43,139 bases of DNA from Terriglobia bacterium (GCA_020073265.1 JAIQFN010000050.1:1-43139), one strand, 5' to 3'; shown: positions 27,745 to 36,649, numbered from the stretch's first letter. Made by a program: numbers and translations. The notes: a model not told the origin generated them from the sequence alone.

Positions 27745-28647
27745 CTACGGCTTCACGGTGACCTTCACCTGCACGGTGGTCCAGCAGCACTGGAATCCGC
27801 CGCCGCCGTTTCCCGACAGATCGTTGGCCGTCACTTCCAGCAGGTACTCGCCCGGTTCCGTGAAGGTGGCCGTGGTGGCGCCTTTCCCGGTGTAGGTGGC
27901 ACCGGCCGGAGTCTTGAACTCGGCTTTGTCCACCTTGGGCTTCGCATTGGCGAACTTCACCTCGCCAGGACCGCGAAACTTGATCCAGGTCAGCGTCACG
28001 GTGGGCAGCATCTTGGCGAATGCCGCGAACGACGGAGGAATGTTGGCGTCGTCGGCAACCCAAACCGCGAGCGGCACGGCATCCGCCAGCGACGCCGTCA
28101 ACGTATTGGCAACAGCGCGCGGAGGACCCTGCAGAAATGGACCGGCCTCCTGAAAGGCGATGAACGGCGGAGTATTCGAGCTCGCGTCCTTGAACGGCGC
28201 GATGACATACAGCGGATTCAGGCCGAATGGTACCGTCGTGGTTTTCCCGTTGGCGACGATGGTCCAGGTATATTTTTTCTCCGTGCCGAAATCCTTCGGA
28301 ACGGTGATGGAGAACACGCCCCACTGCCGGCCGGTGAGGAAATGAGTCGGCTGGCCGTGATCCGGTCCGCCGGGATCGACCCGGTTGCTGGGCCCGACCG
28401 GAATATCCAGCACCTGTTTGGCGTTGCGGTTGTAGTAGCCGATCAGGATCGTGTTGCTGCCGTCCGGATTCGGATACCAGCCTTCGTAAGCCGCCGTGAT
28501 GCCTTGCCCGGATTCGTGCGGGGGCTCCTTGTAGGCGTTCGTGATTCCTTGCGCGAACGCCATGCCGGCCAGCAAGCTCGCGGCCAGCGCACTTCGAAGA
28601 AAACGGCGGGGCCGCGGCTCAACGCGGATAAGCGCAAATATATTCAT
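27745..28647 (-). CDS. Secreted protein of unknown function, linked to a cytochrome c/Cu-oxidase-like gene
   Basis: The 300-residue protein has an N-terminal basic region and a hydrophobic signal segment (about residues 18-33, ending AFAQ). The middle part (YEGWYPNPDGSNTILIGYYNRN) and an Ig/PKD-like C-terminal domain (TEPGEYLLEVTANDLSG) are recognisable as extracytoplasmic beta-sandwich-like sequence. I do not recognise a named family. It lies 42 bases after the cytochrome/monooxygenase-like gene on the same strand and probably shares its transcript, which suggests a joint role outside the inner membrane. Confidence 0.72.
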   Translation of the reverse strand: MNIFALIRVEPRPRRFLRSALAASLLAGMAFAQGITNAYKEPPHESGQGITAAYEGWYPNPDGSNTILIGYYNRNAKQVLDIPVGPSNRVDPGGPDHGQPTHFLTGRQWGVFSITVPKDFGTEKKYTWTIVANGKTTTVPFGLNPLYVIAPFKDASSNTPPFIAFQEAGPFLQGPPRAVANTLTASLADAVPLAVWVADDANIPPSFAAFAKMLPTVTLTWIKFRGPGEVKFANAKPKVDKAEFKTPAGATYTGKGATTATFTEPGEYLLEVTANDLSGNGGGGFQCCWTTVQVKVTVKP

Positions 28648-28689
28648 CGTTCTGACACCCTACTCTCCGTGTTGACCCGCGGCTGGGAT

Positions 28690-30084
28690 CTAGTTGTTGC
28701 CGCCCAGGAAATCCAGCGGATTTGCGCTGCGCTTGGGCTTGTGCTTGGCGGCCCATTGAGTGTAGTCGTCGTCGCTGATGTAGGTGACGTTCACCCAAGC
28801 GTGCGCCATCTCGTCGACGGTCCGGTCGCCCCATCCCACCCACTGCGTGGGATCCGGATTGGACGCCTTCGCGGTCGTATTGTCGTGCCAGGCCTTCACG
28901 TGGATGATGGTGCCTTTCGGAAATTCCGGCGCCGCGTCCTCGGTGTAGATGTAGTTGTTCATCCAGTTGAAGTTGAAATTGTTGCAGTAGCTGATGGTCT
29001 GCACCGTGCCGTCCGGCAGGATGGCTTCCAGCAGCATGGCCTTGCCGCGCAGATGCATGTGCGGCTGGAAATTCTCGAGCCGCGCGGCCTGCTTGAGCAC
29101 ATGGAAGTTTTCCGTCTCGGCGACGGTGTTGGGCGGAATGTCCAGCGGACTGCCGCCGGTAGCCGCGGCGTTGAACATGGTCAGGTAGGTGCGATACTTC
29201 GGCACCTCGCCCTTCGGATACAGATACACGGCCAACTCCACATGGTCGGTGATCTTTTCGCCGACCGCGTGATAGTGGACGTCCCACCAGATCTTGGCGC
29301 CGGGCATCAGCAGCTTGCCGGTGTTGGGGCGATAGACGTCGTACTGTTTGCCGATGGCCCATTCCATCAGGATTCCGCCGCCCGCGATAGCGCTGAGCGG
29401 ATCGTCGGAAGGAGCGGCCGATCCCTTCGGTTCATTCTGCAGCAGGTAGCCGATGGCGTGGTGAGTGATCCTGCGGCCCGCCGGAGTCCCCGGCCGCATT
29501 TCCACCGCGCGCACCCAGCGTGCTTCGGTCAGCGGAACTTCGGTCATCGGACGCCACCATTGATCCTGACTCACCGCCGGCATGGTGTACTCTTCCGACT
29601 TGAGGATCAGGTCGGGCTGGCCGTACTGCTTGGCAAGCTGCCAGGTGTCTTCATCGGGCCATTGCTTGGCAGCCGGCAGGTCCTTGGCGTTCCCCAGCGG
29701 CGCGCCGGCATCCACCCAACGAACGATGGTCGCGATCTGGGCGTCGCTTAAGGAGCGGTCGTTCTGAAATTCCTGGATGCCCACGGTCTTGTCCAGATGC
29801 CACGGCGGCATCTGCCGCTGGACCACGCGTTCCTTGATGGACCGGGCCCACGGGCGGGTCTCTTCGTAGGTCACCAGCGACATCGGCGCCATGGATCCCT
29901 TGCGATGGCAGCCCTCGCACTTTTCCTGGAAAATCGGGGCGATGTCTTTGGCGAAAGTGACAGGCTTCGCCGCCTCACCGCTGGTCTTGGAAGGCTCGGC
30001 GGCCATCAAAAGGCCGGAAACCGTCAGCAGCGCGCCAGCCGCGAGCAGGCTCGCCGGGGCAAACAGCGTTTTGCTACGAATCAT
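28690..30084 (-). CDS. Secreted monohaem cytochrome c with copper type II monooxygenase-like domain
   Basis: Start at ATG 30084 behind AAGGAG gives 464 residues. A signal peptide (about 1-29, ending LMAAE) is followed by a c-type haem domain with CEGCH (56-60). The C-terminal half resembles copper type II ascorbate-dependent monooxygenases (peptidylglycine/dopamine hydroxylase fold). Candidate copper histidines are in ITHHAIGYLL, WWDVHYHAVG and FQPHMHLRGKAM. The reaction is not known; such haem-copper fusions are frequent in Acidobacteriota (family knowledge). The gene follows marR (62-base gap) and precedes the secreted unknown gene. Confidence 0.83.
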   Translation of the reverse strand: MIRSKTLFAPASLLAAGALLTVSGLLMAAEPSKTSGEAAKPVTFAKDIAPIFQEKCEGCHRKGSMAPMSLVTYEETRPWARSIKERVVQRQMPPWHLDKTVGIQEFQNDRSLSDAQIATIVRWVDAGAPLGNAKDLPAAKQWPDEDTWQLAKQYGQPDLILKSEEYTMPAVSQDQWWRPMTEVPLTEARWVRAVEMRPGTPAGRRITHHAIGYLLQNEPKGSAAPSDDPLSAIAGGGILMEWAIGKQYDVYRPNTGKLLMPGAKIWWDVHYHAVGEKITDHVELAVYLYPKGEVPKYRTYLTMFNAAATGGSPLDIPPNTVAETENFHVLKQAARLENFQPHMHLRGKAMLLEAILPDGTVQTISYCNNFNFNWMNNYIYTEDAAPEFPKGTIIHVKAWHDNTTAKASNPDPTQWVGWGDRTVDEMAHAWVNVTYISDDDYTQWAAKHKPKRSANPLDFLGGNN

Positions 30085-30146
30085 CGGTCGCTCCTTATTC
30101 AACAATGCTACTAAAGATTCGGCGGCGATTGATCTCCGCCGCTTTC

Positions 30147-30656
30147 CTACGCTCCGTGAGATCTCGCCGCATGCTCCATCTCGTGTTCCACCGAACCCGG
30201 ATGGGGCTGCGTCATCTTGGCCATCAACTCCAAAAAGATTTCGCGTTCCCCGGGACTGAGCGCTTCCAGCATGCTGCGTCCCATGGCCAGCTGGCACTCC
30301 AGAAACGACTCGTAGAGCCGCTGGCCTTTTTCGCTCAAACCTACCTGCACGATCCTGCGGTCCTCGTCCACGCGGCCGCGCTCCACCAGTTCCTTGGCCA
30401 CCAGTTTGTCGATCGTGTTGGTGGCGGTGCTCAGCGCCAGGTTCAGGATGCGCGCCAGATCGCTCATGATGGTGGGACCTTTGCGCCCCAGCACGATCAC
30501 CGCCCGGCCCTCCTGCCGCGAGACTTCCACTTCCGACCCGAAAGACGTCGGACGCTCCAGCATCAGCCGGTGCGCCAGCAGGTCGAAGTGGGCGATCAAC
30601 TGTCGCAGCTGCCGCTCGAGTGGTTCGTGGTTCTCAACTGGGTCAGCAGACATCAA
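30147..30656 (-). CDS. MarR family transcriptional regulator
   Basis: The 169-residue protein has the MarR winged helix: MSDLARILNLALSTATNTIDKLVAKELVERG as helix-turn-helix, DEDRRIVQVGLSEKGQRLYE as wing and following helix. The N-terminal helix (LRQLIAHFDLLAHRLM) and C-terminal helix (EREIFLELMAKM) form the dimer interface. It is transcribed from a good promoter at 30687-30715, and the cytochrome/monooxygenase-like gene follows on the same strand, so it may control that pair. It is divergent from the small secreted protein gene at 30904. Confidence 0.92.
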   Translation of the reverse strand: MMSADPVENHEPLERQLRQLIAHFDLLAHRLMLERPTSFGSEVEVSRQEGRAVIVLGRKGPTIMSDLARILNLALSTATNTIDKLVAKELVERGRVDEDRRIVQVGLSEKGQRLYESFLECQLAMGRSMLEALSPGEREIFLELMAKMTQPHPGSVEHEMEHAARSHGA

Positions 30657-30686
30657 GTTTCAGTCCTTCGGTTTGGCAACCCTTCA

Positions 30687-30715
30687 ATTATCGAATCAAA
30701 TTCTGGAACTGTCAA
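30687..30715 (-). promoter_or_regulatory. Promoter of the MarR gene
   Basis: On the minus strand TTGACA (30715-30710) and GATAAT (30692-30687) are separated by 17 bases, a near-consensus sigma-70 promoter about 31 bases before the start codon. The intervening sequence is AT-rich, but no clean palindrome for MarR autoregulation was found. Confidence 0.65.
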
Positions 30716-30799
30716 GTCTTTTGGCACAGCAGAAACGCCCGAATCTAAGGCCTCTCGCCGGTCTGCCGGAAATTGTTCACTGACAGAAAATTTCGGATG

Positions 30800-30857
30800 T
30801 TGCAGTTTTCGGATTTCGATTATACAATGGCCGATAAGCCGACGGACGTTTTCCGTC
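30800..30857 (+). promoter_or_regulatory. Promoter and leader hairpin of the small secreted protein gene
   Basis: TTGCAG (30800-30805) and TACAAT (30823-30828) lie 17 bases apart. A hairpin, GACGGA-CGTTT-TCCGTC (30841-30857), would sit at or near the 5' end of the transcript and may protect it. A strong AAGGAG site precedes the ATG at 30904. Confidence 0.5.
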
Positions 30858-30903
30858 CAGGGGGATTCGAGTCCATCCTGAGCAAGTTAAAAGGAGAATT
30901 TGT

Positions 30904-31269
30904 ATGCGGTTGTTTGTAGTTGCACTGGGATTGTTGGTTTTTGCGTTCATGGCGGTAGCCGCGGATGTGGATGGAAAATGGACCGGCACGGTCTCGACCC
31001 CTAACGGCGATTTTCCGATGAACTTCACCTTCAAAGCCGATGGCGGCACGCTGACCGGCACCATGCTGGGAATGGATGGCAAGGACAATCCCATCAAGGA
31101 CGGCAAGATCGACGGAAGCAACATCGCTTTTTCGGTCGACCTGGATTTCGGCGGGCAATCCTTCACGCTGAACTATAAGGGCGTGGTTTCCGCCGAGGAA
31201 ATCAAGTTCCAAGGCGAGGCCGCCGGGCAGACCTTCGAGCTGGTGGTCAAGAAAGACAAAGCCAGCTAG
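30904..31269 (+). CDS. Small secreted beta-barrel-like protein, function unknown
   Basis: The 121-residue protein has a signal peptide (about 1-19, ending VAA) and a single domain of about 100 residues, opening DVDGKWTGTVSTPNGDFPM and rich in alternating strands (GGTLTGTMLG, GSNIAFSVDLDFGG, FELVVKK). The GKWTG opening and GxLTGT strand resemble each half of the protein at 26845-27573. Own promoter, strong ribosome binding site (AAGGAG) and strong terminator suggest a well-expressed single-gene unit. Similar short proteins are common in acidobacteria; no function is known to me. Confidence 0.8.
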   Translation: MRLFVVALGLLVFAFMAVAADVDGKWTGTVSTPNGDFPMNFTFKADGGTLTGTMLGMDGKDNPIKDGKIDGSNIAFSVDLDFGGQSFTLNYKGVVSAEEIKFQGEAAGQTFELVVKKDKAS

Positions 31270-31296
31270 CAGTCTCTGTAAGTTTGGCGCCGCCAG

Positions 31297-31339
31297 GGCG
31301 GGACCGATGGGAAAGCCGGCCGATCCCATCGGTCCCGCC
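31297..31339 (+). terminator. Strong intrinsic-type terminator hairpin
   Basis: GGCGGGACCGATGGGA (31297-31312), an 11-base loop, then TCCCATCGGTCCCGCC (31324-31339): a perfect 16-bp stem. It can be lengthened by CCGCC/GGCGG pairing across a two-base bulge. ATTTT follows. It ends the small secreted protein transcript 28 bases after its stop and insulates the TetR-efflux operon. Confidence 0.8.
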
Positions 31340-31419
31340 GGCGGATTTTCGCGCCGATTCCCGCCTGAAGCCGCCGGTTTCCAACAGGATTTGCGTTGAT
31401 GGGCGACCGTCGGTTACGC

Positions 31420-31440
31420 TAAGTAAGCAAGTACATACTT
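31420..31440. promoter_or_regulatory. Likely TetR operator abutting the regulator's start codon
   Basis: The AT-rich stretch TAAGTA (31420-31425), AGC, then AAGTA-CA-TACTT (31429-31440) contains a 5-bp inverted repeat and a direct AAGTA repeat, directly against the ATG at 31441. It stands out from the GC-rich surroundings and resembles AcrR/TetR-type TAAGTA...TACTTA operators (family knowledge). No ribosome binding site fits between it and the ATG. Confidence 0.55.
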
Positions 31441-32145
31441 ATGAGCAGCCCTTCCGTACAACCCCGCCCCGCCGTCGACCCGGTGGTTCTCCGCCGCCGC
31501 ATGCACGGCGAAGACCGGCGCCGCCAGCTCCTGCAGATCGCGCTCGAGAGCTTCGCCCGCAAGGGATTCAGCGGCACCAAAACCAAGGACATCGCCGCCG
31601 CCGCCGGCGTGAGCGAGGCCATCCTCTTCCGGCATTTCGCCACCAAAGAGGACCTGTATCACGCCATTCTGGACATCAAGGAAACCCGCGCCGGCACCCG
31701 GCAGCGGCTCGAGGAACTGGAAGCCCTGGCCGCCCGCCGCGACGACGCCGCGCTGTTCCGCCACGTGGCCCTCACCGCCGTGCATTCGTTCCGCGACGAT
31801 CCGGCTTTTCATCGCCTGTTGTTGTACGCCGGCCTGGAAGGTCATTTGCTCGCCAGCCTGTTCCGGCAGCGATTCGGGCTGCCCACCGGCGATTTCCTGG
31901 CCAGGTACGTCGCGCGCCGCCAGAAAGAGGGCGCGTTCCACAAATGCAATCCCAGAATCGCGGTGACGTTCTTCTTCGGCACCATTGTCCAGTACGCCAT
32001 GAGCCGGCACTTGTTCGGCATCGAGGACCATGGGTTGCCCGAAGAGCAGGTGGTCGAAGAGTTGGTGAGGCTAGTGCTGCGAGGGCTTTCCAAGCGGGAT
32101 GTCCCGGCGAACCGGAGGAAGGGCTCGCATGACAAGAAAGCGTAA
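31441..32145 (+). CDS. TetR/AcrR family transcriptional regulator
   Basis: The 234-residue protein has an N-terminal TetR helix-turn-helix (about 24-70): RRQLLQIALESFARKGFSGTK, then IAAAAGVSEAILFRHFATKEDLY. A helical ligand-binding domain follows, ending in a basic tail. It is the first gene of an RND efflux operon and presumably represses it, releasing on binding a pump substrate. The ATG at 31441 touches the presumed operator, so translation may begin on a leaderless transcript or at the internal ATG at 31501. Its 3' end overlaps the adaptor gene by 17 bases. Confidence 0.92.
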   Translation: MSSPSVQPRPAVDPVVLRRRMHGEDRRRQLLQIALESFARKGFSGTKTKDIAAAAGVSEAILFRHFATKEDLYHAILDIKETRAGTRQRLEELEALAARRDDAALFRHVALTAVHSFRDDPAFHRLLLYAGLEGHLLASLFRQRFGLPTGDFLARYVARRQKEGAFHKCNPRIAVTFFFGTIVQYAMSRHLFGIEDHGLPEEQVVEELVRLVLRGLSKRDVPANRRKGSHDKKA

Positions 32146-33481
32146 ATCGCGCGGGAAGGCGCTGGCGATCGCGGCGCTGGCGGCGTGCGTGGCAATCGCC
32201 GGTTGCGGCAGCAAGCCGGGCGATAGCGTGAAAGCAGGCTCGGTTGCCGCCAGCAACGTACGAGTTCCTTCGGTTGCCACCGTACCAGTCATTACGCGGC
32301 CCATCCCGGCTTCGGTGCAGGCCACCGGCAGCTATGTGGCCAAGGAATCGTCGGACGTCGCGCCGGAGGCCGCCGGCCGCGTGGTGGAAACTCCGGTGAA
32401 TGTCGGAGACTTCGTAAACCAGGGGCAAGTCATCGCGAAGCTGGCGGATCGTGACGCACAACTGCGGCTGGATCAGGCCCGGGCGTCCGAGCAGCAGGCC
32501 GAAGCAGCGCTGCGGCAGGCCCAATCCCGCATCGGTCTGGGGCAGGGTCAGGACTTCAACCCCGACAACGTTCCGGAGGTGCTGTCGGCGAAAGCCACTT
32601 ACGAATCGGCGCTGGCGCAGGCCCAACTTGCACAGGCCGACGCCAAGCGCTACGAAAACCTGATCCAGACCGGCGACGTTTCTCGCAGCGCGTACGAGAA
32701 AGCGCGCACGCAAGCCGACACGGCCGTCGCGCAAGCCAATTCGGCGCGTCAGCAGTACCAGGCGGCCATGAATTCGGCTCGCCAGAATTATCAAGGCGTG
32801 CTGACTGCGCAAGCGTCGCTGGTGGGAGCGCGCGCGCAGACCGCGATGGCCGAGAAGGCCCTGCAAGACACCGTGATTCATGCGCCGTTCTCCGGATTCG
32901 TCAGCGCGCGACCCATCGCCCAAGGCCAGTACGTGGCGCTGACCTCGAAGATCGCCACGCTGCTGCGCATCACGCCCATCAAACTCGATCTGCAGGTCCC
33001 GGAATCGAATGCGCCGCAGATCCGGCTGGGCGTCGACGTGGAAGCCAGCGTCCCCGGCTATCCGGGCCGTACGTTTCAGGGCAGGGTGACCGCCATCAAT
33101 CCCGCGGTGGATCCGAATTCGCGAACCTTCAGCGTCGAAGCCGAGTTTCCAAATTCCGACGTGGCGCTCAAGCCCGGCATGTTCGCCACCGCGCGGATTC
33201 TGTTGCAGGGAACCAGCCAGGGGATCTTCGTGCCCAGCCGGGCGGTTCTCACCGACGCCAGCACCAACTCGTCCCAGGTCTTCTTCGTTCGCGATGGCAA
33301 GGCCCGCGTGGCGGTGGTGCAGTTGGGCGCCAAGGACGGCGACCTGATCCAGATCCTCTCGGGAATCTCGCCCGGCGCCGTGATCGCCACCGATCACCTG
33401 CAGGATCTCTACGACGGCCAGTCCGTCGAGGCCACGCAAGAGTCCGCACCCGCTGCCGGCGGCGCGAGGAAGGGAGCCTGA
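32129..33481 (+). CDS. RND efflux periplasmic adaptor, lipoprotein
   Basis: The 450-residue membrane-fusion protein links the RND pump to the outer-membrane channel. The N-terminus is a lipoprotein signal with IAGC lipobox (Cys26). A biotinyl-lipoyl-like half follows (AAGRVVETPVNVGDFVNQGQ), then a long alpha-helical hairpin (about 115-245, alanine- and glutamine-rich). The second lipoyl half contains HAPFSGFVSARPIAQGQYV, and beta-barrel and membrane-proximal domains close the protein. Start at ATG 32129 behind GGAGGAAGGG; an earlier ATG at 32099 is less likely because it would put ten basic residues ahead of the signal. The pump gene follows after 3 bases. Confidence 0.93.
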   Translation: MTRKRKSRGKALAIAALAACVAIAGCGSKPGDSVKAGSVAASNVRVPSVATVPVITRPIPASVQATGSYVAKESSDVAPEAAGRVVETPVNVGDFVNQGQVIAKLADRDAQLRLDQARASEQQAEAALRQAQSRIGLGQGQDFNPDNVPEVLSAKATYESALAQAQLAQADAKRYENLIQTGDVSRSAYEKARTQADTAVAQANSARQQYQAAMNSARQNYQGVLTAQASLVGARAQTAMAEKALQDTVIHAPFSGFVSARPIAQGQYVALTSKIATLLRITPIKLDLQVPESNAPQIRLGVDVEASVPGYPGRTFQGRVTAINPAVDPNSRTFSVEAEFPNSDVALKPGMFATARILLQGTSQGIFVPSRAVLTDASTNSSQVFFVRDGKARVAVVQLGAKDGDLIQILSGISPGAVIATDHLQDLYDGQSVEATQESAPAAGGARKGA

Positions 33482-33484
33482 GGC

Positions 33485-36400
33485 ATGCATAAACTCGCTG
33501 AAATCTGCGTCCGGCGTCCGGTCTTCGCCACCATGCTGATCCTGGCGCTCATGATCGTGGGCGTGTTCTCCTTCTTCACCCTGGGCCTGGATCTGTTTCC
33601 CAAGATCGACCTGCCGACGGTATCGGTGACCGTCTCGAATCCCGGCGCATCGGCCGAAGAGATAGAAACCGAGATCACCAAGCGCGTCGAGGACGCCATC
33701 AACACCATCAGCGGCATCGAGGACATCAACTCGACGTCGGCGGAAGGAACCTCTTCGGTCGTCATTCAGTTCTCGCTCGACAAGAACGGCGACGTTGCGG
33801 CCCAGGAAGTGCGCGACAAAGTAAATCGCGTGATTCCGGATCTCCCGGAGACCGCCAAGGCGCCAGTGGTCCAGAAATTCGACCCCGACGCCACGCCCAT
33901 CCTGCAAATGGCGGTGTCCTCGCCGCGACCGTTGCGCGACGTCACAGAAATCGCCGACAAGCAGATCAAGCCGCGCCTGGAGAACATCAGCGGCGTCGGC
34001 GAGATTCGCTTGGTGGGCGGACTGAAACGCGAGATTCGCGTCTGGATCGATCCCGACAAGATGCGCGCCTACAATCTCTCGGTGGCCGAAGTGGCCAACG
34101 CGCTGCGGCAGCAGAACATGGAGCTGCCCGGCGGAAGCGTGAACGCCGGCGCCACCGAGTTCAGCGTCCGGACGCTCGGCCGGCTGGTGGACCCGGCGCA
34201 GTTCAACGAAATCGCCATCGCCACTCGCGGCGCCTACGTGGTGAAGCTGCGCGATATCGGCCACGCCGAAGACAGCGAGGAGGAACCCACCACCTCGGCC
34301 CGCTTGAACGGAGAACCGGCCGTCACGCTGGTAGTCTCCAAGCAGTCCGGACAGAACACCGTGGCCGCCGCCGACGACATCAAGGACCGGCTGAAGGAAA
34401 TCGAGCCGCTGCTCCCCAAGGATCTGCACATCCAGATCGTCAACGATCAATCCATCTTCATCAAGAACACCGTTCACGCGCTCGAAGAACACCTGATCGA
34501 AGGCAGCATCCTCGCGGCCCTGATCGTGTTCGTGTTCCTGGCCAACGTCCGCACCACGCTGATCTCGGCGGTGGCGATTCCCACCTCCATCGTCTCCACC
34601 TTCGCGCTGATGTCGGTGATGGGATTCGCCTTGAATCAGATTACGATGCTGGCGCTGACCTTGATGGTGGGCATCGTGATCGACGACGCGATCATCGTGC
34701 TGGAGAACATTTATCGCTTCATGGAGGAGAAGCATTTCCCTCCCCAGCAGGCCGCCATCGACGGAACGCGCGAGATCGGCCTGGCCGTCATGGCCACCAC
34801 CTTGTCTCTGATGGCGGTGTTTCTTCCCATCGGGTTCATGGGCGGAATCGTCGGGCGCTTCATGTCGTCTTTCGGATTCACGGCCGCCTTCGCCATCGGC
34901 GTGTCGCTGCTGGTGTCCTTCACCATGACGCCCATGCTCAGCTCGCGATTCATCAAGATTCCGGCGGCCCAGCAGGCCGGATCGCGCGGCAGCTCGAAAG
35001 AGTCGCGAGTGTTTCGATTCCTGGACCGCCACTACACGCAGATGCTGGAGTGGTCGATGTCGCACCGCAAGAGCATGGTGGCGCTGAGCGTGGCGGTGAT
35101 GCTGAGCACCGTGCCGCTGTTCCTGATGGTTGGCAAGAACTTCGTGCCGTCCGATGACCGGTCGGAATTTCAGGTCAGCGTTCGCGCTCCGGAGGGGACT
35201 TCCCTGGCCGCCACCACCACCATCGGCGAGCGCATCGCGCGCGACATCCGGGGACTGCCCGGCGTCACCAGCACGCTCACCTCCATCGGAAACAGCGTCG
35301 CAGGATTTGGCGGAATTTCGGTGGGCGCGGCCAACCGGTCTTCGATCTACGTCAAGCTCGCGCCGCGCGACCAGCGCAGCCTCAGCCAGGACGATATCAT
35401 GTTGCGCACGCGCGCCCTGCTGGCCCGCTATCCCTCCGACCTGCACACCGCGGTTGGCCAGGCCGGCGGCGCCAGCGGAGGCCAGTCCGATGTGCAATAC
35501 GTCCTGGGCGGGCCGGACCTGGACAAGCTCAATGCGTATTCGCAAGCCATGCTGGACAAGCTCAAACAGGTGCCGCGCATCGCCGACGTCGATCGCTCGC
35601 TGGTATTCGGCAAGCCGGAAGTGCGGGTGGAAATCGACCGGCAGCGCGCCGCCGATCTGGGCGTCCGCGTCGGCGATATCGCGCAGGCCCTGAATACGCT
35701 GGTGGCCGGGCAGGTGGTGTCTACATTTCCTTCGGGCGGCGAGCAGTACGACGTGCGCCTGCGGGCCGCGCGCGAATATCGCACCAGTATCGAGGGCTTG
35801 TCGCAGTTGACCGTTTTCTCCACCAACAAGCAAGGCTGGGTGCCGTTGGACCAGGTCGTCCGGCTCAAGAGCGGCACCGCGCCCTCCACCATCGGGCGCC
35901 TGAATCGGATGCGCCAGGTCACCATCAGCGCCAGCGTGCTCCCGGGCGGATCCCAAGGCGACGTGATCTCCGCGCTGAACAAAATCTCCAAGGAACTGCA
36001 CATGGACGCCGGCTATGGCACCGCCGTCACCGGCACCGGCAAAGAGCTGGGGCGCGCGGTCTACTATTTCGGACTGGCGTTCGCGCTGACGTTCATCTTC
36101 ATGTACATCGTGCTGGCCGCGCAGTTCGAATCGTTCATCCATCCCTTCACCATCCTGCTGACGCTTCCGATCGCGATTCCCTTCGGAATCCTCTCGCTGC
36201 TGGTGATGGGCCAGAGCATCAACGTGTTTTCGGCGCTCGGAATGCTGCTGCTGTTTGGAATCGTGAAGAAGAACGCGATTCTGCAAATCGACCACACCAA
36301 CGGTCTCCGCGCCACCGGCATGGACCGCTACGACGCCATCATCCAGGCCAACCGCGACCGCCTGCGTCCGATTCTCATGACCACCACCGCGCTGGTGGCG

Positions 36401-36649
36401 GGAATGCTCCCGCTGATCATCTCGAGCGGCGAAGGCTCAGCCACCAACCGGTCCATCGGCGTGCTGGTGGTCGGCGGTCAGACGCTGTGCCTGGTTCTGA
36501 CGCTGCTGGCAGTGCCGGTTTTCTATTCGCTGTTCGACGATATGAAAAACCTTCCGATATTGCAGAGAATTTTCGGCGGCAAGCGCCTGAGCAGGCCCGC
36601 GAATGTAGTCGCGGATGCGGTGCATTTTGAATCGGGAGGGCGTCCTTAG
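33485..36649 (+). CDS. RND family multidrug-type efflux permease (HAE1 type)
   Basis: This 1054-residue inner-membrane proton antiporter has the usual twelve-helix, two-porter-domain layout. N-terminal motif: CVRRPVFATMLILALMIVG. Helix 4 carries the proton-relay aspartates in GIVIDDAIIVLENI. The second half has FGIVKKNAILQIDHTN (helix 10, Lys) and ends in VLTLLAVPVFYSLFDD. It is full length. It works with the adaptor upstream and the TolC-like channel downstream (zero gap). Substrate is not predictable; the neighbouring NRPS product is one possibility. Confidence 0.95.
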   Translation: MHKLAEICVRRPVFATMLILALMIVGVFSFFTLGLDLFPKIDLPTVSVTVSNPGASAEEIETEITKRVEDAINTISGIEDINSTSAEGTSSVVIQFSLDKNGDVAAQEVRDKVNRVIPDLPETAKAPVVQKFDPDATPILQMAVSSPRPLRDVTEIADKQIKPRLENISGVGEIRLVGGLKREIRVWIDPDKMRAYNLSVAEVANALRQQNMELPGGSVNAGATEFSVRTLGRLVDPAQFNEIAIATRGAYVVKLRDIGHAEDSEEEPTTSARLNGEPAVTLVVSKQSGQNTVAAADDIKDRLKEIEPLLPKDLHIQIVNDQSIFIKNTVHALEEHLIEGSILAALIVFVFLANVRTTLISAVAIPTSIVSTFALMSVMGFALNQITMLALTLMVGIVIDDAIIVLENIYRFMEEKHFPPQQAAIDGTREIGLAVMATTLSLMAVFLPIGFMGGIVGRFMSSFGFTAAFAIGVSLLVSFTMTPMLSSRFIKIPAAQQAGSRGSSKESRVFRFLDRHYTQMLEWSMSHRKSMVALSVAVMLSTVPLFLMVGKNFVPSDDRSEFQVSVRAPEGTSLAATTTIGERIARDIRGLPGVTSTLTSIGNSVAGFGGISVGAANRSSIYVKLAPRDQRSLSQDDIMLRTRALLARYPSDLHTAVGQAGGASGGQSDVQYVLGGPDLDKLNAYSQAMLDKLKQVPRIADVDRSLVFGKPEVRVEIDRQRAADLGVRVGDIAQALNTLVAGQVVSTFPSGGEQYDVRLRAAREYRTSIEGLSQLTVFSTNKQGWVPLDQVVRLKSGTAPSTIGRLNRMRQVTISASVLPGGSQGDVISALNKISKELHMDAGYGTAVTGTGKELGRAVYYFGLAFALTFIFMYIVLAAQFESFIHPFTILLTLPIAIPFGILSLLVMGQSINVFSALGMLLLFGIVKKNAILQIDHTNGLRATGMDRYDAIIQANRDRLRPILMTTTALVAGMLPLIISSGEGSATNRSIGVLVVGGQTLCLVLTLLAVPVFYSLFDDMKNLPILQRIFGGKRLSRPANVVADAVHFESGGRP

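Noticed and set aside
27721-29751. Open frame of 676 codons on the plus strand
   Set aside because: It is antisense to two secreted-protein genes with signal peptides and haem/copper motifs; GC-rich reverse-strand artefact.
31772-36295. Very long open frame (1507 codons) on the minus strand
   Set aside because: It lies entirely antisense to the well-conserved TetR, adaptor and RND genes, and its translation is low-complexity (rich in His, Gly, Asp, Arg) as expected from the reverse of GC-rich coding DNA.
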